64,000 nt of DNA from Sulfurimonas indica (GCF_009192995.1 NZ_SDID01000001.1:1-64000), one strand, 5' to 3'; shown: positions 25,092-34,888, counted from the stretch's first letter. Numbers and translations: made by a program. Notes: generated from the letters alone by a model not told the origin.

Positions 25092-26879
25092 CTACCTTTT
25101 CTTAATATATCCAAGCTCTAAGAGCTTGTTATATATATCAGAGACAATAGATCCTGCAGCATGCCCACCATGCCCACCATGTTCTATCATAACCGTTACT
25201 ATATACTGAGGTTTCCTAGTAGGTCCATAGCTTGTAAACCATGCGTGAGAACGGTTATAGTAAGAGAGTTCATGCTCTAGTCTTCTTTTTTCAATATCCT
25301 GCTTGATCCCAATTACCTGTGCTGTACCCGTTTTTCCTGCAATTCGTACTTTAGAGTGTAGATACTGCGTCGCTGTACCATGTGGTGAATTACAAACCTG
25401 AATCATAGCCTTTCGGATGACTGGAAGTTTTCTTTTTTCCAAAGGAGTTAAAATGTCTTTATACTCTATCTTATATGGCTCATCACCTATATATTTTGCA
25501 AAGTGTGGTGTAATGAGCTTCCCTGTGGCAATCAATGCGGTCTCTCTTGCAATTTGTAACGGTGTGACAAGAAAGTCCCCCTGTCCGATTGACATATTTG
25601 CAGTCTCTCCGATATTCCAGGAACGATTGTATTTTCTCAGCTTCCAAAGACGAGAAGGAACGACTCCGATAAACTCATTTGGCATATCTATACCGGTTTT
25701 TTTACCAAAACCATACCGTTTGAGTCCCTCACTCATCATCTGATTACCCAGAATAAGACTTCCTTTATAAAAATAATCATCGCAACTCTCACGGATGGCT
25801 TTTACAATGTCCGTATGGTGATGACCTCTCTCTTTCCAACAACGGAATGTCCTGTTTGCAATTCGTAAGTTAGAGCGACAATCAACACTCCATTTATCAC
25901 TCAACTTCGTCGTAATATAAAGCAGTCCAAGCAGTGGTTTAATCGATGAACCGGGAGGATATAGCCCGTGTGTGAGTTTATTTGTAAAAGGATGATCCAG
26001 ACTTGAAGCAAGTTTGTTGTACATTTTGTAGCTCATCCCTGAAACAAAGATATTTAAATCATAATTTGGAAAACTGCCCGCAGCCAATATAGAACCATCT
26101 GTTTTCATAACAACAAAAGCACCTACTTTACCCAAAAAGAGTGCAGATATATATTTTTGCAGCTCTATATCCATATTAAGTGTCAGTTTTGTATCTTCCT
26201 GTGGACTTTTATAGTAAAGCTCTTCTATCTCTTGATTATTGGCATTTACTTTTATCTCGCGTTCTCCGGGAATTCCTTGAAGGTAGTTATTATAGTAATT
26301 TTCAATACCTGTTTTTCCCGTATAACCAATGAGTTCAAGTACCGGATTTTTATCGATATCTTTTTTGTTTGCACGCGCTACATAGCCTATCATATGCGCT
26401 GCGATATTTTTATAAGGGTAGTAACGTTTTGGCGCTGGTACTATCTTCATGTTCTCACGCAGATTGAGGATCGAATATATCGGCATCATCTCTTCGTAAG
26501 GAATAAACTGTACAACATCGATAAAGTTGTGATTATAAAAAGAGTCTTTTTTTCTATAGTTTTTTACGATCTTTTTTCTATCAAGTGACGGCAAAAGCTT
26601 TGTAAGAAGTGCCACCTCTTCTTCAAATTCATTTTTATGTTTTTTCGTAAGCAAATGTGGGGCAAGTTGGATTTTAAATCCAAGTTTGTTGATGGCAATA
26701 GGTCTGTTTTTCACATCAACAATCTCACCACGCACAGGAGCAATCTTTTCATGCTTGATTGTATTTTTAATGGAGAGTTTTGAGTAGTAGATGTTTGACT
26801 CCACTGCCAGAAAAAAAACACGCACAATTAAAGCAAGCCAAACAGATGCAAAGAGTAAAATAATAAATTTAACTTTCAT
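25092..26879 (-). CDS. mrdA: Penicillin-binding protein 2 (cell elongation transpeptidase)
   Basis: A 595-residue class B PBP: one N-terminal membrane helix, a pedestal domain with APVRGEIVDVKNRPIAIN, and a transpeptidase domain with YPPGSSIKPLLG (S-x-x-K), SCDDYFYKG and AGKTGTAQV (K-T-G). The motif GGHGGHAAGSI near the end is typical of PBP2. It cross-links peptidoglycan in the rod-elongation complex. It overlaps the mreD-like gene by four bases. A 30-base palindrome lies just before its start. Confidence 0.94.
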   Translation of the reverse strand: MKVKFIILLFASVWLALIVRVFFLAVESNIYYSKLSIKNTIKHEKIAPVRGEIVDVKNRPIAINKLGFKIQLAPHLLTKKHKNEFEEEVALLTKLLPSLDRKKIVKNYRKKDSFYNHNFIDVVQFIPYEEMMPIYSILNLRENMKIVPAPKRYYPYKNIAAHMIGYVARANKKDIDKNPVLELIGYTGKTGIENYYNNYLQGIPGEREIKVNANNQEIEELYYKSPQEDTKLTLNMDIELQKYISALFLGKVGAFVVMKTDGSILAAGSFPNYDLNIFVSGMSYKMYNKLASSLDHPFTNKLTHGLYPPGSSIKPLLGLLYITTKLSDKWSVDCRSNLRIANRTFRCWKERGHHHTDIVKAIRESCDDYFYKGSLILGNQMMSEGLKRYGFGKKTGIDMPNEFIGVVPSRLWKLRKYNRSWNIGETANMSIGQGDFLVTPLQIARETALIATGKLITPHFAKYIGDEPYKIEYKDILTPLEKRKLPVIRKAMIQVCNSPHGTATQYLHSKVRIAGKTGTAQVIGIKQDIEKRRLEHELSYYNRSHAWFTSYGPTRKPQYIVTVMIEHGGHGGHAAGSIVSDIYNKLLELGYIKKR

Positions 26880-27328
26880 AAAAGACTCACTATTAAAAAT
26901 TCAATTACTATATAGTATACTATATAGTAATTTATCTCAGGTGCCTCTAGCAGAAAGATATTTGAGACAAATGTAAGAAATGCAAAATATCCCATATAGG
27001 TAAAGAGCACATAGGAAATCTTGATACAGGAGTTACACGAAAAGTTTTGAATAATTTTTGGCATGATAAATTTATATTGAATATAAAAGTATATAAGTGA
27101 ACTAAAAAGAAGGTAACCATAATTTGCTTCAAAGATCACGAGACAAAATGCAATTAAAAAGAGTGCCAGTGTATCTTCTCTCTTAAGTGCACGTGAGAAA
27201 AGAACAAAAAGTACAGAAAGCAAAGGTGGCAAAAAAGGATATATACTCGCCAGTGAGCTATAGAGAACATAGAGTACAATGTATAAGAACGGTACTATAG
27301 GTTTTTGATCAGAGATACTTCGTTGCAT
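26876..27328 (-). CDS. MreD-like rod-shape membrane protein
   Basis: A 150-residue, highly hydrophobic protein with about five membrane segments (FLYIVLYVLYSSLASIYPFLPPLLSVLFVLFSRAL..., FLIAFCLVIFEANYGYLLFSSLIYFYIQ...). Position directly before mrdA, length and topology fit MreD, the membrane partner of MreC and PBP2, though sequence conservation in this family is low. It overlaps the upstream GNAT gene by 34 bases and its 3' end holds the 30-base palindrome. Confidence 0.65.
   Translation of the reverse strand: MQRSISDQKPIVPFLYIVLYVLYSSLASIYPFLPPLLSVLFVLFSRALKREDTLALFLIAFCLVIFEANYGYLLFSSLIYFYIQYKFIMPKIIQNFSCNSCIKISYVLFTYMGYFAFLTFVSNIFLLEAPEINYYIVYYIVIEFLIVSLL
26903..26932. repeat. 30-bp perfect palindrome inside the 3' end of the mreD-like gene
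   Basis: AATTACTATATAGTA is followed directly by its exact reverse complement TACTATATAGTAATT, with no loop. It codes for residues NYYIVYYIVI of the mreD-like protein and ends 24 bases before the mrdA start codon. It could form a DNA cruciform or an RNA hairpin that affects mrdA translation. Confidence 0.9.
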
Positions 27329-27756
27329 ATTGGAAAGTGTTTACATTTGATACAATCAGCCCAGATTTTATGCTCAGGGAGGGACTCTTTTGGAATTTCT
27401 ACAAAACCAAGCCTTTCGAAAAAAGACTGTTTGTAAGTTAAACTCAGAACTCTTTGCACTCCAAGAGATTTTGCTTCATCGAGAACTTTGTTTATGAGTT
27501 TTTCTCCTATCTTTCTACCTCGAAAGCCGTCCTTTACAATCAAAGAGCGAATTTCGGCAAGAGAGAATGTGTGAATATGTAAAGCAGTGAAACCAACGAG
27601 TTCTCCATCTAAAAAAGCCAGCGTATAAGAGCGTATATTTGTTGCTATCTCATCATCACTTCTGTCTAAAATGATTCCACTCTCCACTTCAGGACGGACC
27701 AGCTCTTGCATTTTAGGAATATCTGAAAGCTTTGCTTTTACAAATTCAATCTGCAT
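27295..27756 (-). CDS. GNAT N-acetyltransferase (ArgA-like)
   Basis: A 153-residue GNAT protein: FVKAKLSDIPKMQELV start, LAFLDGELVGFTALHIH core, and the acetyl-CoA loop LIVKDGFRGRKIGEKLINKVLDEAKSLG (R/Q-x-x-G-x-G/K). The end FFERLGFVEIPKESLPEHKIWADCIKCKHFPICNE matches small arginine-pathway N-acetylglutamate synthases, which make N-acetylglutamate for arginine synthesis. The C-terminal C-x2-C...C cluster is typical of that group. It overlaps engB by 11 bases. Confidence 0.8.
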   Translation of the reverse strand: MQIEFVKAKLSDIPKMQELVRPEVESGIILDRSDDEIATNIRSYTLAFLDGELVGFTALHIHTFSLAEIRSLIVKDGFRGRKIGEKLINKVLDEAKSLGVQRVLSLTYKQSFFERLGFVEIPKESLPEHKIWADCIKCKHFPICNEVSLIKNL

Positions 27757-28372
27757 CTACTTCTTCTTCACTCTCTTTTAAAATATCGTAAATCTCTTTA
27801 ATGATTTTCTTTGTTCCCCGTTTTTTAGCACTTGAAACCATCAATGCATTGGGAAACTCTCGTCTTAGAGCATTTTGTTCTTTCTGGTTGAGCTTATCAA
27901 TCTTTGTAAAGATTTGGATGATGTATTGATCCTCTCTTGCATGTGTAAATAAAAACTCACTTACTTGCGTGTCAATCTCCAAATGAGGATGACGACAATC
28001 GATAAGATGAATAAAAATCTTGATCTGTTCTCTGTTTGCTATATAATCTGTAAGATTTTTCTCCCAGTCATGCTTTTGTGCTTTTGATACTTTTGCATAT
28101 CCAAAACCTGGCAGATCGACAAATTTTGCCATCAGTTTTTGGGATGTGTCTCTATCCATGAATGTCACATCAAAATAGTTAATCAGCTTTGTCTTTCCCG
28201 GTGTTGAAGAGACTTTTGCCAGTCCTTTGTGATCTGTCAAAGCATTTAGAAGTGAGCTTTTGCCAACATTTGAGCGTGCCATAAAAACAACTTCGTTGTG
28301 TTCATCAGACTCAGGAGCCGCTTTATAGTTTGGTGCTGACGTAATGAATTTTGCATCGACTATGTCAATCAT
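27746..28372 (-). CDS. engB: Ribosome-assembly GTPase EngB (YsxC/YihA)
   Basis: A 208-residue TRAFAC GTPase with MARSNVGKSSLLNALTDHK (G1), STPGKTKLINYF (G2), FVDLPGFGYAKVSKAQK (G3, D-x-x-G) and FTKIDKLN (G4, T/N-K-x-D). EngB helps assemble the large ribosomal subunit. It starts directly after lptA with no gap. Confidence 0.95.
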   Translation of the reverse strand: MIDIVDAKFITSAPNYKAAPESDEHNEVVFMARSNVGKSSLLNALTDHKGLAKVSSTPGKTKLINYFDVTFMDRDTSQKLMAKFVDLPGFGYAKVSKAQKHDWEKNLTDYIANREQIKIFIHLIDCRHPHLEIDTQVSEFLFTHAREDQYIIQIFTKIDKLNQKEQNALRREFPNALMVSSAKKRGTKKIIKEIYDILKESEEEVDAD

Positions 28373-28846
28373 CTACTTCTTTTCCTCATCAATATTAAAT
28401 ATCATAATAACAGGCTCTTTTTTAAAGCCTTTTGCATATGCTTTTCCATCTGTCGTCTTTAAGACCACTTCATCTCCTAAGATCTCTTTTTTATCATTAA
28501 GCTGTTTTAAATGAACATTTTCATAAAAATAATACTCTTTTTTATTTGGAAAATAGATGACTTTACCGGCAACTCCACTATATTTTGCCCCATCTTTTGT
28601 CGTAATACTAAAAGAGACATCCCCTACTGCTACAAATTTTGTAGGTTTTTTCTTTTTATTGACATAAATTGTCACTTTAGAAGCATTGAGTTCGTCATTT
28701 GCCTTTTGAATGTTTACATCACCACTAAAGACAGAAACCCCAGTGTTTTGGTCAGATGTAAAAGAGTTTGCCTTTATTTTTAACTCTTCGGAGAAAAGCA
28801 GTGTTGTAAATGTTGTAATTAAAAGGAATATGGCTGTTTTTTTCAT
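28373..28846 (-). CDS. lptA: LPS transport periplasmic protein LptA
   Basis: A 157-residue exported protein with a signal peptide (MKKTAIFLLITTFTTLLFSEE) and the LptA beta-jellyroll pattern: IKANSFTSDQNTGVSVFSGDVNIQKANDELNASKVTIYVNKKKKPTKFVAVGDV. It forms the periplasmic bridge carrying lipopolysaccharide from LptC to the outer membrane. The gene starts immediately after the lptC stop (TAG-ATG). Confidence 0.88.
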   Translation of the reverse strand: MKKTAIFLLITTFTTLLFSEELKIKANSFTSDQNTGVSVFSGDVNIQKANDELNASKVTIYVNKKKKPTKFVAVGDVSFSITTKDGAKYSGVAGKVIYFPNKKEYYFYENVHLKQLNDKKEILGDEVVLKTTDGKAYAKGFKKEPVIMIFNIDEEKK

Positions 28847-29365
28847 CTATTTACTCTCTTGTAATTGAATTTTTGCACGAACATTTTTTGAAAAAATCTT
28901 GTTTTTTTCATTGTTATACCGGATATAAGAACCCTGTACTATACTGTCGTTAAGGTAAGCGACATAACCTACATCACTGGTAACATCGGAAGTCTTTTTA
29001 TTATATACAGCTTTTTTCGTTTTAAAAGTCAGTCCGTCATCCCGTATATACTCAACATTACCGCTTAAAGTCACCAGATCATCTTTGTAGATACCATCAT
29101 CTGCTTTCATATTTGCAATATACTTTTTTTCATTATCAGTATAATCCATATTTTTGATTGTATATCTGTTAGAGTAACGCACAGCCTCATTCCCAAGCAT
29201 AATGGTCTGTAAACTGCTTCTGTCTAGCTCATACATTGTAAAGTCTTTTATCTCAAACAGTGGCACATCAACAAAAGCCTGCTGCTTTATATTTAAAGGC
29301 TTGAAAAAAACATAGATACCGATAAGTACACCTAAAACAAGTGAAAAAAAAAGCGTAATTTTGAT
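28847..29365 (-). CDS. lptC: LPS export protein LptC, apparent AUC start
   Basis: The conserved LptC topology needs an N-terminal membrane helix, and the sequence upstream of the only GTG (29266) encodes one in frame: ITLFFSLVLGVLIGIYVFFKP. No ATG, GTG or TTG precedes it; the frame begins after a TAG and the first plausible start is ATC at 29363-29365, six bases after GAGGAG. The rest (VPLFEIKDFTMYELDRSSLQ...DDGIYKDDLVTLSGNVEYIRDDGLTFKTKKAVYNKKTSDVTSD) is LptC-like. It carries LPS between the inner-membrane transporter and LptA. Non-AUG start is inferred. Confidence 0.75.
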   Translation of the reverse strand: MKITLFFSLVLGVLIGIYVFFKPLNIKQQAFVDVPLFEIKDFTMYELDRSSLQTIMLGNEAVRYSNRYTIKNMDYTDNEKKYIANMKADDGIYKDDLVTLSGNVEYIRDDGLTFKTKKAVYNKKTSDVTSDVGYVAYLNDSIVQGSYIRYNNEKNKIFSKNVRAKIQLQESK

Positions 29366-29368
29366 AGC

Positions 29369-29869
29369 CTACTCCTCAATCCAAAGAGATAAAAACTCAT
29401 CTTTTTGATCATTTTCTTCTATGATGATATCAATCATCTCACGCACAGCTGCATCACCGCCATTTCTGCTCAAAACTGTATCGACAAGCTCTTGAATCTC
29501 TTTTACCCCGTTGTTTGGAGTAAAACTTCTGCCGACCAAAGAGAGCATACCGTAATCATTGAGATCATCACCAATTGCCGCAACTTCATACATCTGTAGA
29601 TTCAAAGACTCAACTATCTCACGCAGTACTTTCTCTTTATCCTTGATACCTTGATGCAGATGCTGTACACCAAGTTCATCAGCACGTCGCTTTACTATAA
29701 AAGAGTTACGACCTGTGATAATGGCTACATGATTTCCCATACGTATCCAGCTGGCAATCGCCAAACCATCTTTGACATGAAACTCTTTGACTTCAGATGA
29801 GTTACTTGTATAAATTATTTTACCATCAGTAAGACAACCATCAACATCTAAAACAAGCAGCTTAATCAT
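29369..29869 (-). CDS. kdsC: 3-deoxy-D-manno-octulosonate 8-phosphate phosphatase
   Basis: A 166-residue HAD phosphatase with LLVLDVDGCLTDGKIIYTSN (nucleophile Asp), FHVKDGLAIASWIRMGNHVAIITGRNS and VAAIGDDLNDYGMLSLVGRSFTPNN, the KdsC motifs. It removes phosphate from Kdo-8-phosphate in LPS core synthesis. It lies just before lptC and overlaps hisB by four bases. Confidence 0.92.
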   Translation of the reverse strand: MIKLLVLDVDGCLTDGKIIYTSNSSEVKEFHVKDGLAIASWIRMGNHVAIITGRNSFIVKRRADELGVQHLHQGIKDKEKVLREIVESLNLQMYEVAAIGDDLNDYGMLSLVGRSFTPNNGVKEIQELVDTVLSRNGGDAAVREMIDIIIEENDQKDEFLSLWIEE

Positions 29870-30438
29870 AATACATCTTTTGTACTAGGAATTCCTACAC
29901 GTGCATTTGGTGCTGTTGCACGACGAAGTGCAACTGCCACTGCTTTAAAAGCTGCTTCGATGATATGATGTTTGTTCTTCCCACGCAGCTCAATGATGTG
30001 CATACTTACTCTAGCATTAAGTGCAAAAGCTCTAAAGAACTCTTCAACTAGTTCAGTATCAAACTGCCCTACTTTACCATGTACATCAAGTTCATAAACT
30101 AAAAAAGGACGGTTACTAAGGTCCAGGTCACAGCTCACGCAAGCCTCATCCATAACAATATTTGCACTTCCAAAACGCTCCATGTTTTTTACAGGGTAGA
30201 TTGCCTCAGCAAGTAAAGCACCAAGAACAATGCCTACGTCTTCAACACTGTGGTGATCATCAATGTGCGTATCACCTTTACAGCTGATATCTAAGTCTAT
30301 CAAAGAGTGTTTTGAGAAGCTCTCAAGCATATGGTCTAAAAAACCGACACCAGTGCTAATGTTGCTCTTTCCACTACCGTTTATATCCAATGAAATCGTA
30401 ATATCTGTCTCTTTCGTTGTTCTTGTTTTTGTTATCAT
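29866..30438 (-). CDS. hisB: Imidazoleglycerol-phosphate dehydratase
   Basis: A 190-residue protein with the HisB metal motifs HDHMLE-like FLDHMLESFSKHSLIDLDISCKGDTHIDDHHSVEDVGIVLG and ELRGKNKHHIIEAAFKAVAVALRRA. It dehydrates imidazoleglycerol phosphate in histidine synthesis; no fused phosphatase domain. It sits within an envelope operon between rlpA and kdsC. Confidence 0.95.
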   Translation of the reverse strand: MITKTRTTKETDITISLDINGSGKSNISTGVGFLDHMLESFSKHSLIDLDISCKGDTHIDDHHSVEDVGIVLGALLAEAIYPVKNMERFGSANIVMDEACVSCDLDLSNRPFLVYELDVHGKVGQFDTELVEEFFRAFALNARVSMHIIELRGKNKHHIIEAAFKAVAVALRRATAPNARVGIPSTKDVL

Positions 30439-30441
30439 TAT

Positions 30442-31272
30442 CTAATCCTCTCTTACAATAAATGCATTTTTAAATTTTCCGTGAGCTTTATAGTCTCTAG
30501 CCTCTTGCTCACCTTTAAAACCTGTCAGCCAGACTTTAAACATACGCCCCTTATCACTTTCAACATCTTTAATGATTGTTTTATACCCATCTGTGTTGTC
30601 ATATTTCTCTTGTGTTACAAGTGCCCCCTCTATACGGGAAAAAGAGCCGATCTGAATAGCATATTTTCCAGCCAGAGACATCTTTTGCGGTAACTTTTTC
30701 AGCTCTTTTTTCGTTGGTATGCTGCGCTTTCCTTTGCCTTCAAAACCGAGAACCTCTAATGTAACGGGAGCAGTCCCCGTTCCAATCATGTCAATCTTTG
30801 ATGCCGCAGCCTTTGAAAGATCGATGATACGTGTCGAGACAAAAGGACCTCTGTCGTTGATACGCACTACTGTACTTTTTCCATTGCGTCTGTTTGTTAC
30901 TTTGACGATGGTGTTCATAGGCAGTGTTTTGTGTGCTGCTGTCATCGCCCACATATTGTAACGCTCACCATTTGAAGTGAACTTTCCATGAAAGTTCGGT
31001 CCATACCAGGATGCATTACCACGAAATCTATCTCCTACACTTACAACCTGCGGATAGTACTTTTTCCCATGAACGACATAAGGGCGCATCGTTGCGTGAG
31101 AGTACTTTTTCTTTGGTGGTGTTGCACGGTATGCACCTCTGTCATCTGTGTATGTTTTTACTGTTGATGAGGGTGCATAGTTATAACTTCTGTAAGTCCC
31201 TGGACCTCGCGTACTACAAGCTGTAAAAATGAAAGAGATGATTATTGCAAGAAAAAACCATGATCTATTCAT
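30442..31272 (-). CDS. rlpA: Septal ring lytic transglycosylase RlpA family lipoprotein
   Basis: A 276-residue lipoprotein ([13 protein letters not shown]). The double-psi barrel reads [49 protein letters not shown]...[23 protein letters not shown], with the RlpA catalytic His/Asp region. A C-terminal SPOR domain follows ([22 protein letters not shown]...). It binds and cleaves denuded glycan at division sites. It overlaps mltD by eight bases. Confidence 0.92.
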   Translation of the reverse strand: MNRSWFFLAIIISFIFTACSTRGPGTYRSYNYAPSSTVKTYTDDRGAYRATPPKKKYSHATMRPYVVHGKKYYPQVVSVGDRFRGNASWYGPNFHGKFTSNGERYNMWAMTAAHKTLPMNTIVKVTNRRNGKSTVVRINDRGPFVSTRIIDLSKAAASKIDMIGTGTAPVTLEVLGFEGKGKRSIPTKKELKKLPQKMSLAGKYAIQIGSFSRIEGALVTQEKYDNTDGYKTIIKDVESDKGRMFKVWLTGFKGEQEARDYKAHGKFKNAFIVRED

Positions 31273-32494
31273 ACAGTTTCAACCTATCCCCAACTCTAAT
31301 TAAAGAACCTCGAATATGGTTTTGCAAGCGAATATTGCGTACACTGATCTTATGTGCTTTAGCAATCGACTCCAAAGAGTCTCCTTTTTTAACCATGTAG
31401 TAGTGCTTTGAAGATATCTTTTTTATAGCACTTTTCTTAGGAATAGGAATGATAAGTTTTTGCTTGAGTCTAAGCCTATTGGTTTTTAGATGGTTGAAAT
31501 CTTTGATGACTTTATAAGAGACACCATACTTTTTACCGATGTAAGAAAGGTTGTCACCACGTGTTACCACATGCACTTTATAGATGTTTTTTATAGGCTC
31601 TTTTGTGTACTTCTGCTTAAACTCTGCGAGCTTGATGTACGGAATGTACACGTTATACCCTTTTGAATAAGGAGGTACAAAGTCATATTTTAAATGTCTG
31701 TTGAGTTTTTTCAAATCTTTAAGTGGAATGTGGATCAACTTTGAAATACGCGCTAAAGATTCCCCGCTTGAAAGCTTAACCGTTGAGATGGAGTATGCAT
31801 TTGCACGGTTTAAAAGATACTCATACTCACTGTGTAATAGATATTGTTCATCACTTCCTATAAGTGCAAGTGCCACAATCTTTCTGATGTAGTTTCTACT
31901 CTCACGAGGAATGTACTTCTTTTTTGGATCGAGCAGTACTGCAAGATCATCCGTACCTGCTTTTTTTATAGCACGATTGAGTCGTCCTCCACCACAGTTG
32001 TAAGCAATGGCAGCCAAATACCACTTCCCAAAACGTTTATGGAGTGCAGAGAGATGCTTGGCAGCAGCTTCTGTAGACTTTATAAGATCACGTCTTTCAT
32101 CTACATACTCGTCAATTTTTAGATTATAGTGCTTCGCAGTACGTGGCATAAACTGCCAAAGTCCTGCTGCGCGCTTTTTAGAGTAGGCTTTTGTACGAAA
32201 ATTCGACTCTGCCATCGCAAGATATAAAAACTCTTGTGGTACATCATACTTTGAAAGCGTACTCTTAATAGCAGGAATGAAGAGATAAGCATCACTCATA
32301 GCACGGAAAAAATGCTTGTCCTTTGCAAGCGTTCTTCGCTTCATCTTGTTCATGACCGGATCATAAAGAAAAGATGGTTCGATATCAAAAGAGTCAAGAA
32401 GTGCAAGTTCTTTGTTATAGTTGGACTCGTAAGTCAGGTTCGCAAAAAGAAATAACGGAAAAAACAGAGTTAATAGATATTTTATCATGGACAA
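31265..32494 (-). CDS. Membrane-bound lytic transglycosylase D-like with LysM repeats
   Basis: A 409-residue exported protein. The SLT domain reads [43 protein letters not shown] (catalytic Glu in MAESNF) and [21 protein letters not shown]. Two C-terminal LysM domains bind glycan: [27 protein letters not shown] and [27 protein letters not shown]. It cleaves peptidoglycan with anhydro-muramic ends. 71 bases separate it from tatD. Confidence 0.92.
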   Translation of the reverse strand: MSMIKYLLTLFFPLFLFANLTYESNYNKELALLDSFDIEPSFLYDPVMNKMKRRTLAKDKHFFRAMSDAYLFIPAIKSTLSKYDVPQEFLYLAMAESNFRTKAYSKKRAAGLWQFMPRTAKHYNLKIDEYVDERRDLIKSTEAAAKHLSALHKRFGKWYLAAIAYNCGGGRLNRAIKKAGTDDLAVLLDPKKKYIPRESRNYIRKIVALALIGSDEQYLLHSEYEYLLNRANAYSISTVKLSSGESLARISKLIHIPLKDLKKLNRHLKYDFVPPYSKGYNVYIPYIKLAEFKQKYTKEPIKNIYKVHVVTRGDNLSYIGKKYGVSYKVIKDFNHLKTNRLRLKQKLIIPIPKKSAIKKISSKHYYMVKKGDSLESIAKAHKISVRNIRLQNHIRGSLIRVGDRLKLYE

Positions 32495-32565
32495 CTTTTT
32501 ATTTTAATTTTAAGTAGTAGATTTTATCTAAAAAATCATTAAAAAAAGTTGTAAACTCTCTAATA

Positions 32566-33342
32566 TTAAGAAATATGAAAGAGTTTTAGGGCGTTTTGCG
32601 TGGTTAAATTTTCTACTTCCTCACGTGAGATATTAAGCAGTTCTGCCATTTTCTCTGCTACAAAGGTAGTATAAAATGGCTCATTTCTCTCTCCTCGATG
32701 TGGCGTCGGCGTGAGATATGGTCCATCAGTTTCAATGATGAGCTTCTCTTTTGGAATGCGAGGCAGTATATTTACAAGCTTTTTCGCATTCTTAAAAGTA
32801 AGGACACCTCCTATACCAAAGTAAAAGTTCTCATCTGCGAGACTTAAAAGTTCATCATCCGCATTAAAACAGTGCAGTACACCGCCAACTTCACCGGCAC
32901 TGTTCTCTAATAGTATCATTTTGGAATCGTGTGAAGCATTTCGGATGTGGACAATAAGTGGTTTGTTGTGCTCTTTGGCAAAATTGATCTGCCAAGCAAA
33001 TATCTCTTTTTGTTTTGCTTTCTCTGCTGCTTTTTCCTCATCACTTCCCTCAAGTCGGAAGTAATCCATGCCACATTCACCAATAGCCACACACTTCTCA
33101 TGCCCTACATAACGCTCAAAGTAACTCGCATCAAAACCATCTAAATCATACGGATGTACCCCAATAGCAAAGTAAACATCATCATATCTTTCTGAAATCC
33201 CAATAGCTTTCTCAAGTGTAGATAAATCTGCTCCGGGAATGATAAAACGCTCTACTCCACCCTCACGCGCACGATCTAGTACAGCATCCAAATCTTCATC
33301 GTATCTTGCATCATCCAAATGTATATGTGTGTCGATTATCAT
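32566..33342 (-). CDS. tatD: TatD family metal-dependent DNase/hydrolase
   Basis: A 258-residue TIM-barrel protein with IDTHIHLDDARYDEDLD (first metal motif), AIGECGMDYFR, KPLIVHIRNA, and LIIETDGPYLTPTPHRGERNEP (last Asp). These are standard TatD motifs for a 3'-5' exonuclease or deacylase-type hydrolase. It lies directly after recN with no gap, so both may serve DNA repair. Confidence 0.9.
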   Translation of the reverse strand: MIIDTHIHLDDARYDEDLDAVLDRAREGGVERFIIPGADLSTLEKAIGISERYDDVYFAIGVHPYDLDGFDASYFERYVGHEKCVAIGECGMDYFRLEGSDEEKAAEKAKQKEIFAWQINFAKEHNKPLIVHIRNASHDSKMILLENSAGEVGGVLHCFNADDELLSLADENFYFGIGGVLTFKNAKKLVNILPRIPKEKLIIETDGPYLTPTPHRGERNEPFYTTFVAEKMAELLNISREEVENLTTQNALKLFHIS

Positions 33343-34878
33343 CTATTTCTTTGCCTCCAGTAACTCACGGGCAAACTTTTTCGCTTCATCAGAGATTTTA
33401 TCTCCACTGATGATTCTTGCTATCTCATCTACCCGTTCATCAAAATCAAGTTCTTTTGTTTTTGAAATAGTACCATCTTTATAGACTAAAAAGTGCTGAT
33501 CTCCCATAGAAGTAAGCTGTGGTTGATGAGAAATGACAAATATCTGAAAATGTTCTGCCAACTGTTTAAGCACACGTGCAACACTCATAGACTCCTCACC
33601 ACTGAGGTTTGCATCTATCTCATCTAGCATCAAAACACCACCGTTTTTATTCATATGCTCTGATTTAAGTGCTAAAACAGCAAGACGAAGACGATTGAAC
33701 TCCCCTGTTGAAATTTTATCGAGTGCAGTACCATTTAACTCAATTCTGAGCATATCCTGCCCTATTTTTGAGTATGCAACTCTTTGCATCGTTAACTTTG
33801 CCTCACGCAAGTAGAGATTTTTCAAGTAAATGTTCAGATCTTTTTCAAATGCCATAAGCTCTGCCTCACGCAAAGCACTTAATTCATTAGCAAGTTGTTC
33901 TACCTCACGTGAGAGTTCTTCATACTTCTGTTCTAAATCATGCTTTTCTATCTCGATGTTTTCATATTTTTGAAGCTCTTGCATCTTCTGTTCTTTGTAT
34001 GTAAGTGCCTCCTCGATGCTACCATATCGACGTTTTAATCCGCTAAGCTCTTCTATGCGATTGAGCACTGATTCTACATCAACATCTTCAAGTGCGTTAA
34101 ACTTCTCCTCTGCACCATCAAAAACGGCACGAAGTTCATTCATCGCATCATCAAAAAAACTGCTATCTACGTCCAGTTGTTCCAGAGCTGACGCAACAAG
34201 ATGCTCATAGTTGAAGATCTCATTTGCCGAGCCTATACTCTCCAGTACTTTTTCCTTGCGTGAGAGCTCTTTTTTTATCTCTAAAAGCTCTTCATCTTCA
34301 TTTGGCTGTGGGTTGATGTCTTCTATCTTTTTTATCTCAAAGGCTGCAAACTCTTTGAGCTCTACTATCTTTTTCTCTTCCTCTTCGATGACCTTAAGTT
34401 CGTGTTCTGTCCAGTGATACTCTGTATAGACCTCATGAAACTTCTTTTTTAAAGCCTTGATGCTTTTAGACTTCGCTTCGATGCGTTCATCTAAAATGGC
34501 AAGTAGATTCTCATTTTCAAAGTCACTGAAATCTTTGAGGCTCAAGTGTCTTAAATACTTCGCAGCAACACTGCTCATAGCCTTGCGTGAGAGGCTTTGG
34601 TTGTTAATGAAGTAACGGGATTTCTCTTTTTTGATATGCTTAAAGACATTGATATCATCACTCTCAATCCTACATTCCTCTTCATCTATCTCCCATGTAA
34701 CACTACTCTCACACAAAGTTGCATCACAGCTGCTTCCTCCAACAGAGGTAAGAATAGACTCCATAAGAATGGACTTTCCACTCCCACTCGGCCCCGTAAA
34801 GACCACAAGTCCATTATTTAAGTTCAGCTCTGCTTCGTTAAAACTCAGGTAATCTTTGAGGTAAAATCTTTCTATCAT
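33343..34878 (-). CDS. recN: DNA repair protein RecN
   Basis: A 511-residue SMC-like ATPase: FTGPSGSGKSILMESILTSVGG is the Walker A, two coiled-coil arms flank the middle (about 140-330), KISTGEFNRLRLAVLALK is the signature motif and GVLMLDEIDANLSGEES the Walker B. RecN acts in double-strand-break repair and is a classical damage-induced gene. The intI stop is only ten bases upstream on the same strand, so recN is probably transcribed from the intI promoter. Confidence 0.93.
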   Translation of the reverse strand: MIERFYLKDYLSFNEAELNLNNGLVVFTGPSGSGKSILMESILTSVGGSSCDATLCESSVTWEIDEEECRIESDDINVFKHIKKEKSRYFINNQSLSRKAMSSVAAKYLRHLSLKDFSDFENENLLAILDERIEAKSKSIKALKKKFHEVYTEYHWTEHELKVIEEEEKKIVELKEFAAFEIKKIEDINPQPNEDEELLEIKKELSRKEKVLESIGSANEIFNYEHLVASALEQLDVDSSFFDDAMNELRAVFDGAEEKFNALEDVDVESVLNRIEELSGLKRRYGSIEEALTYKEQKMQELQKYENIEIEKHDLEQKYEELSREVEQLANELSALREAELMAFEKDLNIYLKNLYLREAKLTMQRVAYSKIGQDMLRIELNGTALDKISTGEFNRLRLAVLALKSEHMNKNGGVLMLDEIDANLSGEESMSVARVLKQLAEHFQIFVISHQPQLTSMGDQHFLVYKDGTISKTKELDFDERVDEIARIISGDKISDEAKKFARELLEAKK

Positions 34879-34888
34879 CTTCGCACCT

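Noticed and set aside
28847-29266. GTG at 29266 as lptC start
   Set aside because: It would remove the membrane helix that LptC needs, which is encoded in frame upstream.
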